19,996 bases of DNA, taken from UBA8346 sp050260935 (GTDB lineage Bacteria > Bacillota > UBA4882 > UBA8346). Under the pieces are notes generated by a model that saw only the letters and a list, made by a program, of their open reading frames with translations, did not search any database and was not told the origin of the DNA. Positions 7,225 through 15,253 of the stretch are shown piece after piece; position 1 is the first letter of the stretch; every line of letters begins with the position of its first letter. The position numbers and the translations under genes are program-made. The DNA lies in NCBI GenBank assembly GCA_050260935.1, contig JBLNCU010000156.1:1-19996 (forward strand). The letters are read 5' to 3'.

Positions 7225-9840
7225 TCACCCTTCCGCCTTAAAAACAAGCCCTTTCTCCTTCTCATAATCCGCCACTACCTTCTGCCCGTCCCTGACCTCT
7301 CCCTTAAGCATCAGCCTTCCCAGCGGAGTTTCAATCTCTTTCTGAATCGCCCGTTTTAGCGGCCTGGCCCCGTAAGCGGGCTCATAACCTACCCGCACCA
7401 GATGTTCCTTGGCGGCCTCTGTCAATTCCAAGCTGATGTGCCGGTCGGCCAGGCGTTGCTTGAGAACTTCCAGGTGGATTCCGACAATCTCTTTCAAATG
7501 TTTCTCGGAGAGCGAGTGGAAGACGATGATCTCGTCAATCCGGTTTAAGAATTCAGGCCGGAAATGATGGCGCATCTCTTCCAGGACAGTGTTTTTCATT
7601 CGCTCGTATACTTCTCCTATGTAAGAGCCCTTGTATTCCAATATTCGTTGGCTGCCGATATTGGAAGTCATAATGACAATGGTATTTTTAAAATCCACCG
7701 TCCTGCCCTGGCCGTCGGTTAAGCGCCCGTCATCTAATATTTGCAGCATTATATTGAAGACATCATAATGGGCTTTCTCAATCTCGTCAAAGAGGATAAC
7801 AGCATAAGGCCGGCGTCTTACGGCCTCGGTTAGTTGGCCCCCCTCCTCATAGCCGACATACCCCGGAGGCGCTCCAATCAGCCGGGCTACCGTATGTTTC
7901 TCCTGGTATTCGGACATATCGATCCTAATCATGGTGCCGGGGTCATCAAACAGGAACTGCGCCAACGTCCGGGCTAACTCCGTCTTTCCCACTCCCGTGG
8001 GGCCCAGGAAGATGAAGGAGCCAATGGGCCGGTTGGGATCTTTTAATCCGGAGCGCGCCCTGACGACGGCTTCAGCCACTGCGGCCACCGCCTCATCCTG
8101 CCCGACCACCCGTTTGTGCAGTTCATCCTCAAGATGCAAGAGCTTCTCGACTTCCCCTTCAAGCAGCCTGGTGACGGGAATCCCGGTCCATCTGCTTACC
8201 ACCTGGGCGATGTCTTCCTCGTCCACCTCTTCCTTGATCATGCGGGAAGCCCCTTGCTTCTTGGACAACAACTCCTCCTCCGCTTTGAGTTTTTTCTCCA
8301 AAGCCGTCATTTTGCCGTATTTCAATTCGGCGGCCCGGTTTAAGTCATACTGTAATTCCGCCTGTTCGATCTCGACCTTAGTGGCTTCTATTTCCTCCCG
8401 GATCTGCCGCAGTCTGTGAATTCCCTGCTTTTCCGACTGCCAACGGACCTTCAGGGCATCCGACTCCGATTTCAAGTCGGCCAATTCCTTCTCCAGCCGC
8501 TCCAGTCTTTCTTTGGAGGCCGCATCATTCTCCTTCTTCAATGCCTCCCGTTCGATTTCCAGTTGCATCACCCGGCGCAAAAGTTCATCCAGTATAGCTG
8601 GCATCGAATCGATCTCGGTCCGGAGTTTGGCCGCGGCTTCATCTACCAGATCGATGGCTTTATCCGGTAAAAAGCGGTCGGATATATAACGGTTGGAAAG
8701 CACCGCCGCCGCCACCAAAGCCGTATCTTTAATCCGAACCCCGTGATGAACCTCGTAACGTTCATTTAAACCGCGCAGAATGGAGATGGTGTCTTCAACC
8801 GAGGGTTGATCCACCAGGACAGTCTGAAAACGCCTCTCCAAGGCCGCGTCTTTCTCAATATTCTTCCGGTATTCATCGAGGGTGGTGGCGCCGATGCAAT
8901 GCAACTCCCCCCGGGCCAGCATCGGTTTGAGGAGGTTGCCGGCGTCCATCGCTCCCTCGGCTTTACCGGCCCCGACTACGGTATGGAGTTCGTCGATGAA
9001 CAGAATGATCTGCCCGTCGGATTCCTGAACCTCCTTGAGAACCGCTTTTAACCTCTCCTCAAACTCGCCCCGGTATTTAGCCCCGGCGATGAGGGCTCCC
9101 ATATCCAGTGAAACTACCCGTTTATTTTTCAGCCCGTCCGGGACATCCCCCCGGATAATCCGCTGGGCTAACCCCTCCACGATAGCGGTTTTACCGACGC
9201 CTGGTTCCCCAATTAAAACCGGATTATTCTTGGTCCGCCGGGAAAGCACCTGAATAACCCGGCGGATTTCATCATCCCTGCCGATTACCGGGTCCAGCTT
9301 TCCCTGGCTGGCGAATTTGGTTAAGTCCCTGCCGTACCGCTCCAGGGCTTCGTAGGTCGCTTCCGGGTTCATAGAAGTTACCCGTTGGTTGCCCCGGACA
9401 TCCCTAATTGCCTTGGTCAATGCCTCCCGGTTCAGGTGGTGCTCTTTAAAAATCCGGCCCGTCGGGCCCCCGTCATCCGCCATCGCCAGTAATAGGTGCT
9501 CGACCGATATGTATTCATCCTTAAATTTCTTGATTTCATCCTCCGCCTCGGCCAACAACCGGTTCAGCCGCCCGGTAATATAGATTTGTTCGCTATATCC
9601 CGATGAACCGTTGATTGTTACCCGCGGTAAACGCTCCAACTCCCGGCGGACCTTTTTCAATAGTTCCCGGGGTTCAACTCCGGCTTTCTCTAATAACGAA
9701 CCGGCCAGCCCACCGTCCTGTTCCAGCAGGGCGGCAAACAAATGCTCGACGTCGACCTGCTGGTGGCCAAGGCGGGCAGCCATCCTTTGGGCGGTTCCCA
9801 GGGCCTCCTGCACTTTTTCGGTCATCCGGTTTACGTCCAT
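7225..9840 (-). CDS. clpB: ATP-dependent disaggregase ClpB
   Basis: The 871-residue product has the full ClpB layout. Two Clp-N repeats occupy about 1-150. AAA+ domain 1 has Walker A GEPGVGKTAIVEG near 203 and Walker B ILFIDELHTVVGAG. A long charged coiled coil (about 405-525, rich in E, K, L and R) is the M domain that distinguishes ClpB from ClpC and ClpA. AAA+ domain 2 has GPTGVGKTELAR, ILFDEIEKAH and VIMTSNIGS. The hexamer works with DnaK-DnaJ to pull polypeptides out of aggregates in the cytoplasm, and those partners are encoded just upstream in the same operon. The start is the ATG at 9838-9840, with AGGAGG eight bases before it. It is 35 bases after cbpM. Confidence 0.97.
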   Translation of the reverse strand: MDVNRMTEKVQEALGTAQRMAARLGHQQVDVEHLFAALLEQDGGLAGSLLEKAGVEPRELLKKVRRELERLPRVTINGSSGYSEQIYITGRLNRLLAEAEDEIKKFKDEYISVEHLLLAMADDGGPTGRIFKEHHLNREALTKAIRDVRGNQRVTSMNPEATYEALERYGRDLTKFASQGKLDPVIGRDDEIRRVIQVLSRRTKNNPVLIGEPGVGKTAIVEGLAQRIIRGDVPDGLKNKRVVSLDMGALIAGAKYRGEFEERLKAVLKEVQESDGQIILFIDELHTVVGAGKAEGAMDAGNLLKPMLARGELHCIGATTLDEYRKNIEKDAALERRFQTVLVDQPSVEDTISILRGLNERYEVHHGVRIKDTALVAAAVLSNRYISDRFLPDKAIDLVDEAAAKLRTEIDSMPAILDELLRRVMQLEIEREALKKENDAASKERLERLEKELADLKSESDALKVRWQSEKQGIHRLRQIREEIEATKVEIEQAELQYDLNRAAELKYGKMTALEKKLKAEEELLSKKQGASRMIKEEVDEEDIAQVVSRWTGIPVTRLLEGEVEKLLHLEDELHKRVVGQDEAVAAVAEAVVRARSGLKDPNRPIGSFIFLGPTGVGKTELARTLAQFLFDDPGTMIRIDMSEYQEKHTVARLIGAPPGYVGYEEGGQLTEAVRRRPYAVILFDEIEKAHYDVFNIMLQILDDGRLTDGQGRTVDFKNTIVIMTSNIGSQRILEYKGSYIGEVYERMKNTVLEEMRHHFRPEFLNRIDEIIVFHSLSEKHLKEIVGIHLEVLKQRLADRHISLELTEAAKEHLVRVGYEPAYGARPLKRAIQKEIETPLGRLMLKGEVRDGQKVVADYEKEKGLVFKAEG

Positions 9841-9875
9841 AATCAAAACCTCCTTTGGTCAGGAAAGATCAAATA

Positions 9876-10193
9876 CTAGTCCAAACCGCTTCTAAACCGC
9901 AGACATTCGACTTCCTGTTGCAAATCACGAATCTTATTGATTAAATCCAATATAACCGCGATCCCGGCCAAATTAACCCCCATTTCCGTACGTAGCCTTT
10001 GAATCATCTTCACCCGGGAAACCGCTTCCACTGGAAAAAACATCTGCCTTCCGATTCGTTCCATCGGCTCTACCAGTCCATAGTCCACAAAGTATTCCAG
10101 CGTCTGTGGATGAATGCCGGCGGCTAAAGCCAGCTCTTCCAGCGGCCAAAGCTGGCCCCATGGCCGGGATAGTGTTATTTCATAACGATTCAT
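9876..10193 (-). CDS. cbpM: chaperone modulator CbpM / HspR-like MerR-family protein
   Basis: This 105-residue protein has an N-terminal MerR-type helix-turn-helix (LEELALAAGIHPQTLEYFVD at about 18-37, then GLVEP) and a second helical block, MGVNLAGIAVILDLINKI (about 71-88), ending in a short coiled coil. Both CbpM, which binds the J-domain of DnaJ/CbpA, and HspR, the repressor of dnaK operons, show this pattern. FFPVEAVSRV and the variable wing fit CbpM slightly better. Its start overlaps the dnaJ stop by one base (TAATG), so it is translationally coupled to its likely partner, and clpB follows by 35 bases. No HspR-type HAIR operator was found before dnaK, which favours the co-chaperone role, although a regulatory function is not excluded. 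Confidence 0.72.
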   Translation of the reverse strand: MNRYEITLSRPWGQLWPLEELALAAGIHPQTLEYFVDYGLVEPMERIGRQMFFPVEAVSRVKMIQRLRTEMGVNLAGIAVILDLINKIRDLQQEVECLRFRSGLD

Positions 10194-11221
10194 TACAAAT
10201 TACCTCCCGTTGAAAATTGGCGTGGGTTAAATTTTGATTCCGCCGCCAAATGGGAGTATAAATCCCGTTCTTTCGCGGTTACCACCGTAGGGACCATTAT
10301 TTTAAGCTTGACATACTGGTCGCCGCGGCCACCGTTCTTCATCCTCAGGCCCAAACCGCGCAAGCGCAGCCTTTGGCCGTTTTGAGATCCCGGCGGCACC
10401 GTCACCTCAACGGAACCATCCAGGGTAGGGACTTTAATAGCGGCTCCCAGTACAGCCTCCCATGGTGAAAGCGCCAGTTCCATCTGTAAATCATTCTCCC
10501 CGACCACCGTAAATACGGGATCGGGCTGTAATTTAACTTTTAAGTAAAGATCCCCGGCCGGTGCTTTTCCGCTTCCCGGCTCCCCCAAGCCGGCCAGGCG
10601 GATCACGGTCCCATTCCTGATCCCAACCGGAATATTCACCTCGATTTTCTTGTTCCGCCGGGTGACCCCACCGCCTTTACAAACGGGACAAACCCGCTTA
10701 TTCTTAGTCCCGGTGCCATTACAATTGGCGCAACTTTCAGTGACCGAGATCGTTAAAGTATACGCCCCCCCCTTCTGGGCTTTGCGTAAGGTGAGAGGCA
10801 GTTCACGCTCGACATCCCGGCCCTTCATAGAGAATCCAGCCCCGTCCCCAGTCCTTGGATGACCGCCGAAAAAAATGTTGAAAAAATCGCTGAATCCAAA
10901 GGAATTGCCGGAATGCTCAAAAAGATCCCCCAAATCCTCAAAATCGATGGTGATATTTTCCCAACCGGGCGGCGGCGTAAAATCAGCTCCATTTTGATAG
11001 TCCGGCCCCAGTTGGTCGTATCGCCGGCGCTTTTCCGGATCCGAGAGGACCATATAGGCCTCGTTAATTTCTTTAAACTTTTCTTCGGCGACCTTATCCC
11101 CGGGATTTACATCCGGGTGGTATTTCCGGGCCAAACGGCGAAAGGTCTTTTTAATTTCATCCTCAGTGGCATCCCTGGACACACCCAAAATTTCATAGTA
11201 ATCACGAAATTTTACCGCCAT
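10193..11221 (-). CDS. dnaJ: DnaJ/CbpA-type co-chaperone with a reduced, single-zinc domain
   Basis: The J-domain occupies 1-75 with HPD at 35-37. A G/F-rich linker follows (SFGFSDFFNIFFGG at 107-120), then a shortened Cys domain, then two beta-barrel substrate domains and a GDLYLKVKL block. Canonical DnaJ has four CxxCxGxG repeats; here only CANCNGTG (Cys164, Cys167) and CPVCKGGG (Cys178, Cys181) remain, enough for one zinc. The 342-residue length is between CbpA (about 306) and DnaJ (about 375). It should deliver substrates to DnaK and stimulate ATP hydrolysis. The ATG at 11219-11221 is preferred, about ten bases after AGGAGG; an in-frame GTG nine bases upstream is too close to that site. 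dnaK is upstream and cbpM overlaps its stop. Confidence 0.93.
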   Translation of the reverse strand: MAVKFRDYYEILGVSRDATEDEIKKTFRRLARKYHPDVNPGDKVAEEKFKEINEAYMVLSDPEKRRRYDQLGPDYQNGADFTPPPGWENITIDFEDLGDLFEHSGNSFGFSDFFNIFFGGHPRTGDGAGFSMKGRDVERELPLTLRKAQKGGAYTLTISVTESCANCNGTGTKNKRVCPVCKGGGVTRRNKKIEVNIPVGIRNGTVIRLAGLGEPGSGKAPAGDLYLKVKLQPDPVFTVVGENDLQMELALSPWEAVLGAAIKVPTLDGSVEVTVPPGSQNGQRLRLRGLGLRMKNGGRGDQYVKLKIMVPTVVTAKERDLYSHLAAESKFNPRQFSTGGNL

Positions 11222-11249
11222 TTCGGCCACCCTCCTTTTAGGAAAAGTG

Positions 11250-11348
11250 TGAAGCGAGAGGTGAGAAGTTAAGATTATTGTTACTTTTCAATATTTGTAC
11301 TCCAAATATTTGGTGTAATCTCACTTCTAACCTCCGACCTCTAACTTC
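11250..11348. repeat. imperfect palindromic element between dnaK and dnaJ
   Basis: The dnaK-dnaJ gap holds GAGAGGTGAGAAGTTAAGATT (about 11251-11271; listed to 20 bases as AGAGGTGAGAAGTTAAGATT) and a near-inverse GAG-rich arm (about 11318-11352, TCTCACTTCTAACCTCCGAC and then CTCTAACTTCTCATCT). The centre contains the perfect 12-base palindrome CCAAATATTTGG at 11302-11313. A transcript could fold into a long stem here. It may be a dispersed purine-rich repeat, and it could affect mRNA processing or the DnaK:DnaJ ratio (inference). Confidence 0.45.
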
Positions 11349-13244
11349 TCATCTGGTCTCCCGGTAATCGGCATCGATTACATCATCCCCGGTTGGTCGC
11401 TGATAATAGCCGTTATAGCCCCGGGCGCCGGGATTTTGGCTAGCCCCATCAGAAGCGGCAGCCAGTATATGAGCCAACTGTTCCAGATCGCCGCTTAATT
11501 CCCGCAACCGTGAGATATCATTGGAATCCCTCTTGAGCAGTTCTTGAGCCTCGGCAATCAAATTTTCGGCCCGGGCTTTTTCATGAGCTGGGATATCGCT
11601 GCCGCGCTCCTTTAGCAGTTGCTCAACCCGGTAAGAGATTGAAGCGGCATTATTGCGTATCTCGGCAATCTCCCGGCGTTTGCGATCTTCTTCAGAATTG
11701 GCTTGGGCCTCCCGGATCATCCGGTCAATCTCCTCTTTGGACAACTGAGTCGATCCCGAGATAGTGACTTGTTGTTCCTTCCCGGTATCCTTATCCCGGG
11801 CCGTCACAGTCAAAATCCCATTGGCGTCAATATCGAAGGTTACCTCAATCTGGGGCACCCCCCTGGGAGCCTCCCTGATGCCTCCCAGCCGGAAATGTCC
11901 CAAGGTGCGGTTATCGGCAGCCATCTCCCTTTCTCCCTGAAGTATATGTATATCCACCGCTCTCTGGTTATCCTCGGCCGTTGAAAAAAGCTCGGTCCGG
12001 CGCACCGGAATGGTGGTGTTCCGCTCGACCAACCTGGTCATCACTCCACCCATGGTTTCCAAGCCCAGCGAAAGAGGAGTGACATCCAAAAGCAGCACAT
12101 CTTTGACTTCCCCGGCCAAAACTCCTGCTTGGATTGCCGCTCCCACCGCCACCACTTCATCCGGGTTGACCGTCTGATTTGGCTCCTTCCCGCCGGTTAA
12201 CCGGCGGACCATGGCTTGCACCGCCGGGATCCGGGTCGAGCCGCCGACCAGAATCACTTCATCGATATCTTTTTCAGTTAATTTGGCGTCAGCCAGGGCT
12301 TGTTTAACCGGCCCCCGGCAACGGTCGACCAGATCTCCGGTAAGCTGCTCAAATTTGGCCCTGGAAAGTTTTATCTCCAGATGTTTCGGTCCACCGGCGT
12401 CGGCGGTGATAAACGGCAGGGAAATAGTAGTCTCCAACATGCCTGATAATTCAATCTTGGCTTTCTCGGCCGCCTCGGTCAACCTTTGCAACGACTGGCG
12501 ATCCTTCCGGAGATCGATCCCGTGATCCCGTTTGAACTCCTCGGCCAACCAATCAACGATCCGTTTGTCGAAATCATCGCCGCCAAGATGGGTATCACCG
12601 GAGGTCGCTTTTACCTCAAAGACTCCGTCCCCCACCTCCAAAATAGAAACATCAAAAGTCCCGCCACCCAAATCAAAGACCATAATAGTCTCGTTCTTCT
12701 TTTTGTCCAGCCCGTACGCTAAGGCAGCAGCGGTTGGTTCATTGATGATTCGCAGTACTTTCAAGCCTGCAATCTCGCCTGCATCCTTGGTTGCCTGGCG
12801 TTGAGCATCGTTAAAATAGGCGGGAACCGTTATAACCGCCTCGGTTACTTTTTCGCCAATAAATTTGGAGGCGTCTTCGGCCAGTTTTCGCAGAACTTGG
12901 GCTGAAATCTCCTCCGGAGAGTATTGTTTCCCGGCGATATTAAACCGGACCGCATCCCCCGGTCCGGCGGTGACCTTGTACGGCACATTTTTAATCTCCT
13001 GGGTCACTTCGGAAAACCGCCGTCCGATGAAACGTTTGGCCGAATAGATCGTATTCTCGGGGTTTAACACTGCCTGTCTTTTGGCCAACTGTCCTACCAG
13101 GCGCTCTCCTGTTTTGCTGAAGCCCACCACCGATGGGGTAAAACGGCTGCCATCGGCGTTTATAATTACAGTCGGTTGTCCGCCCTCCATTACCGCCACC
13201 ACTGAGTTGGTGGTACCCAAATCAATTCCTACAGCTTTTGTCAT
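11349..13244 (-). CDS. dnaK: molecular chaperone DnaK (Hsp70)
   Basis: This is a 631-residue Hsp70. The nucleotide-binding domain has VGIDLGTTNSVVAV (about 5-18), FDLGGGTFDVSILEVGDG, and VGGSTRIPAVQ; NPDEVVAVGAAIQAG precedes the substrate-binding domain, DVTPLSLGLETMGGV. The C-terminus ends in DDVIDADYRETR, the usual acidic EEVD-like bacterial tail. Length is normal. It binds and refolds proteins with DnaJ and a nucleotide-exchange factor; no grpE is in the window. The start is the ATG at 13242-13244, with AAGGAGG about eight bases upstream, rather than the longer in-frame reading. It is the first gene of dnaK-dnaJ-cbpM-clpB, with a sigma-A promoter at 13341-13369. I found neither a CIRCE nor a HAIR operator. 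Confidence 0.98.
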   Translation of the reverse strand: MTKAVGIDLGTTNSVVAVMEGGQPTVIINADGSRFTPSVVGFSKTGERLVGQLAKRQAVLNPENTIYSAKRFIGRRFSEVTQEIKNVPYKVTAGPGDAVRFNIAGKQYSPEEISAQVLRKLAEDASKFIGEKVTEAVITVPAYFNDAQRQATKDAGEIAGLKVLRIINEPTAAALAYGLDKKKNETIMVFDLGGGTFDVSILEVGDGVFEVKATSGDTHLGGDDFDKRIVDWLAEEFKRDHGIDLRKDRQSLQRLTEAAEKAKIELSGMLETTISLPFITADAGGPKHLEIKLSRAKFEQLTGDLVDRCRGPVKQALADAKLTEKDIDEVILVGGSTRIPAVQAMVRRLTGGKEPNQTVNPDEVVAVGAAIQAGVLAGEVKDVLLLDVTPLSLGLETMGGVMTRLVERNTTIPVRRTELFSTAEDNQRAVDIHILQGEREMAADNRTLGHFRLGGIREAPRGVPQIEVTFDIDANGILTVTARDKDTGKEQQVTISGSTQLSKEEIDRMIREAQANSEEDRKRREIAEIRNNAASISYRVEQLLKERGSDIPAHEKARAENLIAEAQELLKRDSNDISRLRELSGDLEQLAHILAAASDGASQNPGARGYNGYYQRPTGDDVIDADYRETR

Positions 13245-13340
13245 AATTAATTCCTCCTTTATCATCTCTAATATGTGCCCCGTGTCTACGACCTATTCTG
13301 AAAAGCCTTTTCCTGGGAGGTTGTTTTTTACTTGAATTAA

Positions 13341-13369
13341 ATAATACTATCATTTTTTAACTACATCAA
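13341..13369 (-). promoter_or_regulatory. sigma-A promoter of the dnaK operon
   Basis: On the minus strand TTGATG (13364-13369) and TATTAT (13341-13346) are separated by 17 bases and lie about 100 bases before the dnaK ATG. Another TTGACA occurs farther upstream (minus strand, near 13406-13411), but I see no well-spaced -10 for it. Confidence 0.6.
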
Positions 13370-13487
13370 TTATTAACTATAGATTAATGTCCTTTTTTAA
13401 AGTATTATGTCAATTCTTATATTAGATCTATCGTAAGATCCCCTAAAAAGTTCCCGGGTAATTAAAATTTTCCACCTTCACCAAGAC

Positions 13488-13516
13488 AAAAAAACCGGCT
13501 GCTAAAGCTCCGGCTT
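13488..13516 (-). terminator. rho-independent terminator of the phosphatidyltransferase-flavodoxin gene
   Basis: In the minus direction CCGGAGC, TTTA and GCAGCCGG fold into a short GC stem followed by TTTTTTTGTC. The arms are CCGG at 13510-13513 and 13495-13498. It sits about 100 bases downstream of the stop at 13617 and upstream of the dnaK promoter, separating the two transcription units. Confidence 0.7.
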
Positions 13517-13590
13517 AAAATAAATGTTGCTTGACAATAGATGATTTGATACCGTAATGTATTCCTGCCACAGAGGCGCTAGCCTTAAGA

Positions 13591-13605
13591 GAATGAGTAT
13601 CATTC
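13591..13605. promoter_or_regulatory. perfect 15-base palindrome resembling a Fur-type half of a metal box
   Basis: GAATGA-GTA-TCATTC is an inverted repeat just after the fusion gene stop. It resembles the core of Fur-family boxes (aATGAtaATCATTa-like), but it lies downstream of, not before, the nearest gene, so a regulatory role is uncertain. Confidence 0.25.
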
Positions 13606-13616
13606 AACAACCGTTC

Positions 13617-14705
13617 TTAAAAGAACATCATCTTTCTCAATTTCGCGGTTAGCTTTACGCCAAACAAAAAAGCGTTTAAAAGGTTGGGATCCGTAGGCAG
13701 TTCCCGGAATAATTGCTCCCTCTTATCCGATGCTTTGCACGAGAAGACGGCTAACGGTTTTTTATTAAGCAATTTTTTAAAATAGGAGAAACAGAGCCGG
13801 CTTGATATTATGCCCCAAAGCGGGTTCTTGTAAGTGATAAAAACGGCATAGTTTTTTATGTTCTGGTTTTTGCCGATAAAATCAATTACTTTTTGCGAGG
13901 GTCGGCTCCCCGAATCCCAGCTGCCGAAGATCACCAAGTCGTAGCTATCTACGGTAGTGATATCGTCGATTCTCCGGATTCCTACTTTTAGGCAATTGGA
14001 GATCTCCTCGGCCACCCGTTCGGTGGTCCCGGTCTCAGAGTCGTAGGCAATCAATATTTTTCTGCCGATCCCTTTATATTTCTCCTCTTTAAGCCACTCA
14101 TACTTGATGTTTTGCTTCCGCATCCCCCGGATTCGATTGACTACCGTAATTTGACCCAAGATAAAGAATAACACCATGCACCATTCCAAGGGGGTTATTT
14201 TTAAACCAAAGGCCGGAAGCAACGCCTTGCCGTTTATCAATAAAACGTATTGAAGTAAAGTAAAGAAGATGAGCAACACCAAACGTTCTACCTTGCCCAA
14301 GGGGCCTTGATTTTGCCAGTCAACCTCCAAAGCCTTCCCCAACAGCCCGGTATAACTGACTAAAAACATCGATGCCAGCCCTAGCAGGGCGAAAAAGGGA
14401 TCGCAAAGAGCCGAAAGGGCTAATCCGAAGATTAGAATTATATCCGAATAGCGGTCCGGCAAAGCATTGACGATTTTCCCCCGGAGAGAGACATTCCCTC
14501 TTTGGGCGGCCACCGCTCCGTCCAGTTTGTTCAGAAACATTCTTACCAGGATCATAACAATGGCCCATAATAGGAATTCCGTGTATTTCAAGGCCCAAAA
14601 GTAAAAAAAGGCCGCGCCGATTGTGATCACCGTTGCCAGGTAACTAAGCAGATCCGGGTTAACGAACTTTAACTGTTTGGCGATATTCATCAATAAATTT
14701 TTCAT
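13617..14705 (-). CDS. CDP-alcohol phosphatidyltransferase domain fused to a flavodoxin-like domain
   Basis: Residues 1-195 are hydrophobic (about six membrane segments) and carry the CDP-alcohol phosphatidyltransferase signature at correct spacing: N59-x2-D62-G63-x2-A66-A67-x8-G76-x3-N80-x3-D84, also with D88. The classical motif is D-x2-D-G-x2-A-R-x8-G-x3-D-x3-D, so the first and third Asp are Asn and the Arg is Ala. Residues about 216-362 look like a flavodoxin: RKILIAYDSETGTTERVAEE gives the first strand and phosphate loop, and YDLVIFGSWDSGSRPSQKV the 60s-type loop. I do not know this fusion from characterised proteins. The enzyme half would transfer a phosphatidyl or similar group from CDP-diacylglycerol to an alcohol; the Asn substitutions may alter metal binding. 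GGAGG lies before the ATG at 14703-14705. It is a single-gene unit with its own terminator. Confidence 0.75.
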   Translation of the reverse strand: MKNLLMNIAKQLKFVNPDLLSYLATVITIGAAFFYFWALKYTEFLLWAIVMILVRMFLNKLDGAVAAQRGNVSLRGKIVNALPDRYSDIILIFGLALSALCDPFFALLGLASMFLVSYTGLLGKALEVDWQNQGPLGKVERLVLLIFFTLLQYVLLINGKALLPAFGLKITPLEWCMVLFFILGQITVVNRIRGMRKQNIKYEWLKEEKYKGIGRKILIAYDSETGTTERVAEEISNCLKVGIRRIDDITTVDSYDLVIFGSWDSGSRPSQKVIDFIGKNQNIKNYAVFITYKNPLWGIISSRLCFSYFKKLLNKKPLAVFSCKASDKREQLFRELPTDPNLLNAFLFGVKLTAKLRKMMFF

Positions 14706-14730
14706 AGGTCCTCCACCAGCTTTTAAATTT

Positions 14731-14988
14731 TTAATACCATTTTAAAATAAACTTCTGTTGGTATTGATATCCTTTATTTATATCGGTTAAAATCCCGTTT
14801 AATTTTATGTTTTTTTCGACTTCCGCAGGGATCGATGTCAAAGGGGCTACTTGTCCATTTATGAGGCCGATTACAGTCTGCATCGACTCGGAAACCCCTC
14901 CGCCGATGATAATTATCTCCGGATTTGTCAAACTGACAACATTGGCTATGGCAATGGAGATGTCAAGGATAAAACTCTCGATAATCGG
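14731..14988 (-). pseudogene. relic of a ROK-family sugar kinase (glucokinase-type)
   Basis: The minus frame reads PIIESFILDISIAIANVVSL, then TNPEIIIIGGGVSES, which matches the C-terminal third of ROK kinases (helix ending IANLINLLNPE, strand IVIGGGVS). The N-terminal ATP site (DIGGT) and the GHx(n)CxCGxxGC zinc motif are not present. A stop at 14989-14991 ends the frame upstream, and the usual ROK C-terminus (KAGIIGAA-type) is replaced. It lies past the maltose phosphorylase gene on the same strand, and maltose phosphorylase releases glucose, which a ROK glucokinase would phosphorylate. So this may be a lost operon member (inference). Confidence 0.7.
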
Positions 14989-15109
14989 TTAAACAACAGC
15001 GACGCCTTTAAGATATTCCCTAAAATCTCCGGTGGGGAAAAGCTGTAACGGTTGCCCCGTTTAAAAAGGGCTGTTCCGGAAGTTTTTTCAAACTATCCCA
15101 AATTCCAGC

Positions 15110-15251
15110 GGGACTTTCCACGGGTCGAAAATTTGCCTCTGGCTTCCTTCAGATCCCATCTCACGGTGGGCTTTCCTGCCTTTGGGCACACTTCGCGCTA
15201 CCTACTGTGTAGGGGCTTTCACTGTCAGGGCCGCGCGCATGCCGCGCGCAC
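15110..15251 (-). mobile_element. 5' relic of a group II intron inserted behind a terminator
   Basis: On the minus strand, directly after a terminator stem and TTTTAT, the sequence begins GTGCGCGCGGCATGCGCGC (hairpin of domain I). It then shows conserved domain-I blocks of bacterial group II introns: AGTGAAAGCCCCTACACAGT, GTAGGTAGCGCGAAGTGTGC, CCACCGTGAGATGGGATCTG and AAGGAAGCCAGAGGCAAA. Homology fades near 15115. No maturase ORF, domain V or 3' end is present, so it is inactive. The GTGCG 5' end and the position right behind a hairpin with T tail fit bacterial class C (IIC) introns, which favour terminators as targets. The exact 3' limit is uncertain. Confidence 0.65.
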
Positions 15252-15253
15252 AT

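Noticed and set aside
7931..9895. Several plus-strand reading frames of 60-160 residues opposite clpB
   Set aside because: They are rich in Ser, Pro and Arg, lack ribosome binding sites and lie opposite a well-conserved gene.
13245..13616. CIRCE or HAIR operator upstream of dnaK
   Set aside because: I looked for TTAGCACTC-N9-GAGTGCTAA and CTTGAGT-N7-ACTCAAG on both strands and found neither.
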